Source of the DNA: Edaphobacter lichenicola
GTDB lineage: Bacteria > Acidobacteriota > Terriglobia > Terriglobales > Acidobacteriaceae
DNA length: 64,000 bases
Assembly: GCF_025264645.1 (NCBI RefSeq)
Contig: NZ_CP073696.1
Span: 2,356,001-2,420,000, forward strand
Direction: 5' to 3'
Within the stretch, counting starts at the first letter, position 1. Each line of letters starts with the position of its first letter. The notes beneath the pieces were generated by a model. The model saw only the letters and a program-made list of their open reading frames with translations. It was not told where the DNA came from and made no database searches. The translations under genes were made by a program, and so were the position numbers. Of this stretch, positions 63,277 through 64,000 are shown one piece after another.

Positions 63277-64000
63277 CTAGCGCTTGACGATCCGGAAGTC
63301 CGGCGGCTCATCCGCGTTGGGAGTATCCCATCCGCAGCACGGGATGATGTTCTCCCCAGCCTCCTTCGGGCCCCACGTATGCGGTTCGTAGACGTACACC
63401 GGCGTGTTCTCCTTCAACACGGGATCGACGATCCGCCACGCCTCTTCAACGTAGTCCTGCCGCGCAAAGAGAGTGGCATCGCCAGCCATCGCGTCCGTCA
63501 GAACTCGCTCATAGGCCTCCATCTCCTCGGGAGAAGGATGACGGCTCGCGACAAGCTCGACAGCCTCGCGACTGCTGCCGCCATGCTCTGCCGTGACCGA
63601 AACAGACATCGCAACCGTCATCTCAGGACTGATGCGGAAGCGCATATAGTTCTGCGGTATGTCCGGCTCGGTGATGTTAGTGGTCGGTGGCTTGCGAAAC
63701 GTAGCCAGAACCTCCATGCACGTCACCGGAAGATTCTTGCCCGCGCGAATGTAGAACGGAACTCCATCCCATCGCCAGGACTTGATCTCCAACTCCAGAG
63801 CCGCAAAGGTCTCGACCGTCGAGTTAGGAGCAACACCCTTCTCGTCCAGGTATCCCTTAAACTGCCCCCGAACCAGGTGCTTCGCCGTCAAAGGCTGAAT
63901 CGCCTTCAACACCTTCACCTTCTCGTCTCGCATGGATTCGGCATCGCCTCGCGCCGGGCACTCCATCGCAAGATTGCACATCACCTGAAAGATATGGTTT
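63277..64000 (-). CDS. zwf: Glucose-6-phosphate 1-dehydrogenase, C-terminal part
   Basis: The frame is open to the window edge (NHIFQVMCNLAMECPA), so the N-terminal half with the NADP site lies outside. About 241 residues are visible. VRGQFKGYLDEKGV, TFAALELEIKSWRWDGVPFYIRAGKNLP and the C-terminal YERVLTDAMAGDATLFARQDYVEEAWRIVDPVL are diagnostic of G6PD. It makes 6-phosphogluconolactone and NADPH at the entry of the pentose phosphate route. Confidence 0.93.
   Translation of the reverse strand, partial: NHIFQVMCNLAMECPARGDAESMRDEKVKVLKAIQPLTAKHLVRGQFKGYLDEKGVAPNSTVETFAALELEIKSWRWDGVPFYIRAGKNLPVTCMEVLATFRKPPTTNITEPDIPQNYMRFRISPEMTVAMSVSVTAEHGGSSREAVELVASRHPSPEEMEAYERVLTDAMAGDATLFARQDYVEEAWRIVDPVLKENTPVYVYEPHTWGPKEAGENIIPCCGWDTPNADEPPDFRIVKR

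Noticed and set aside
1..64000. CRISPR arrays, rRNA genes or insertion sequences
   Set aside because: No regularly spaced short repeats, rRNA signatures or transposase genes were seen. The only large repeat is coding.

Overview
The window looks like a chromosome segment of a soil-type Acidobacteriota (Terriglobia, Granulicella/Edaphobacter/Terriglobus-like). This is inferred from the Oar-like TonB receptor end, the tandem choice-of-anchor D lipoprotein, the PEP-CTERM/XrtA-type exopolysaccharide genes and frequent TTG/GTG starts. No marker gene fixes the genus.

Layout. (1) 1-5.4 kb is a scarred accessory region. It holds the end of a TonB-dependent receptor, an S9 (lasso-isopeptidase-like) peptidase that stops before its catalytic His, a regulator pseudogene with an early TGA, an excisionase-like HTH protein, and a tyrosine integrase beside tRNA-Leu(UAA). 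(2) 5.6-11.5 kb is one 1867-residue lipoprotein with 16 ASH modules, eleven of them in a near-perfect 321-bp tandem array. (3) 11.7-41.1 kb is a large exopolysaccharide locus. It starts with a NusG-like antiterminator, Wza-like export protein, outer-membrane barrel, Wzz-like protein, XrtA-type ATPase, tyrosine autokinase and initiating sugar transferase. It continues with a diacetamido-sugar module, glycosyltransferases, deacetylases, an FkbH-like enzyme, methyltransferases, polymerase, flippase and acyltransferases, and ends with two exosortase-A-type hydrolases and an acyl carrier protein. (4) 41.7-54.4 kb is an unusual operon. It encodes a haem-oxygenase-like di-iron protein, two AMP-forming ligases, an SDR, a group II PLP decarboxylase, a MetY-like and a MetA-like enzyme, dTDP-rhamnose-type genes and an LhgO-like oxidase. 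(5) 54.5-64 kb is mostly ordinary: lytic transglycosylase, PEP-CTERM protein, ECF sigma/anti-sigma pair, aldehyde dehydrogenase with DUF779 protein, NUDIX, DeoR regulator and part of zwf.

The main hidden signal is regulatory. Four places (before the NusG-like gene, the Gfo/Idh gene, the di-iron gene and the PEP-CTERM gene) carry a sigma-54 -24/-12 element (TGGC...TGC with exactly 10 nt between GG and GC). Each also has an upstream TATGCAR-N5-TGCA direct repeat. Three of the four share a further box in the presumed 5' leader. This would tie polysaccharide synthesis, the odd amino-acid/acyl operon and the PEP-CTERM protein into one regulon, consistent with the RpoN/PrsK/PrsR control known for PEP-CTERM systems. 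Separately, the giant ASH lipoprotein and the beta-helix protein at 32.2 kb share a homologous leader of about 320 nt. In both, the Shine-Dalgarno sequence can pair with a conserved GCCTCTT. No exosortase, rpoN or PrsK/PrsR gene lies in the window.
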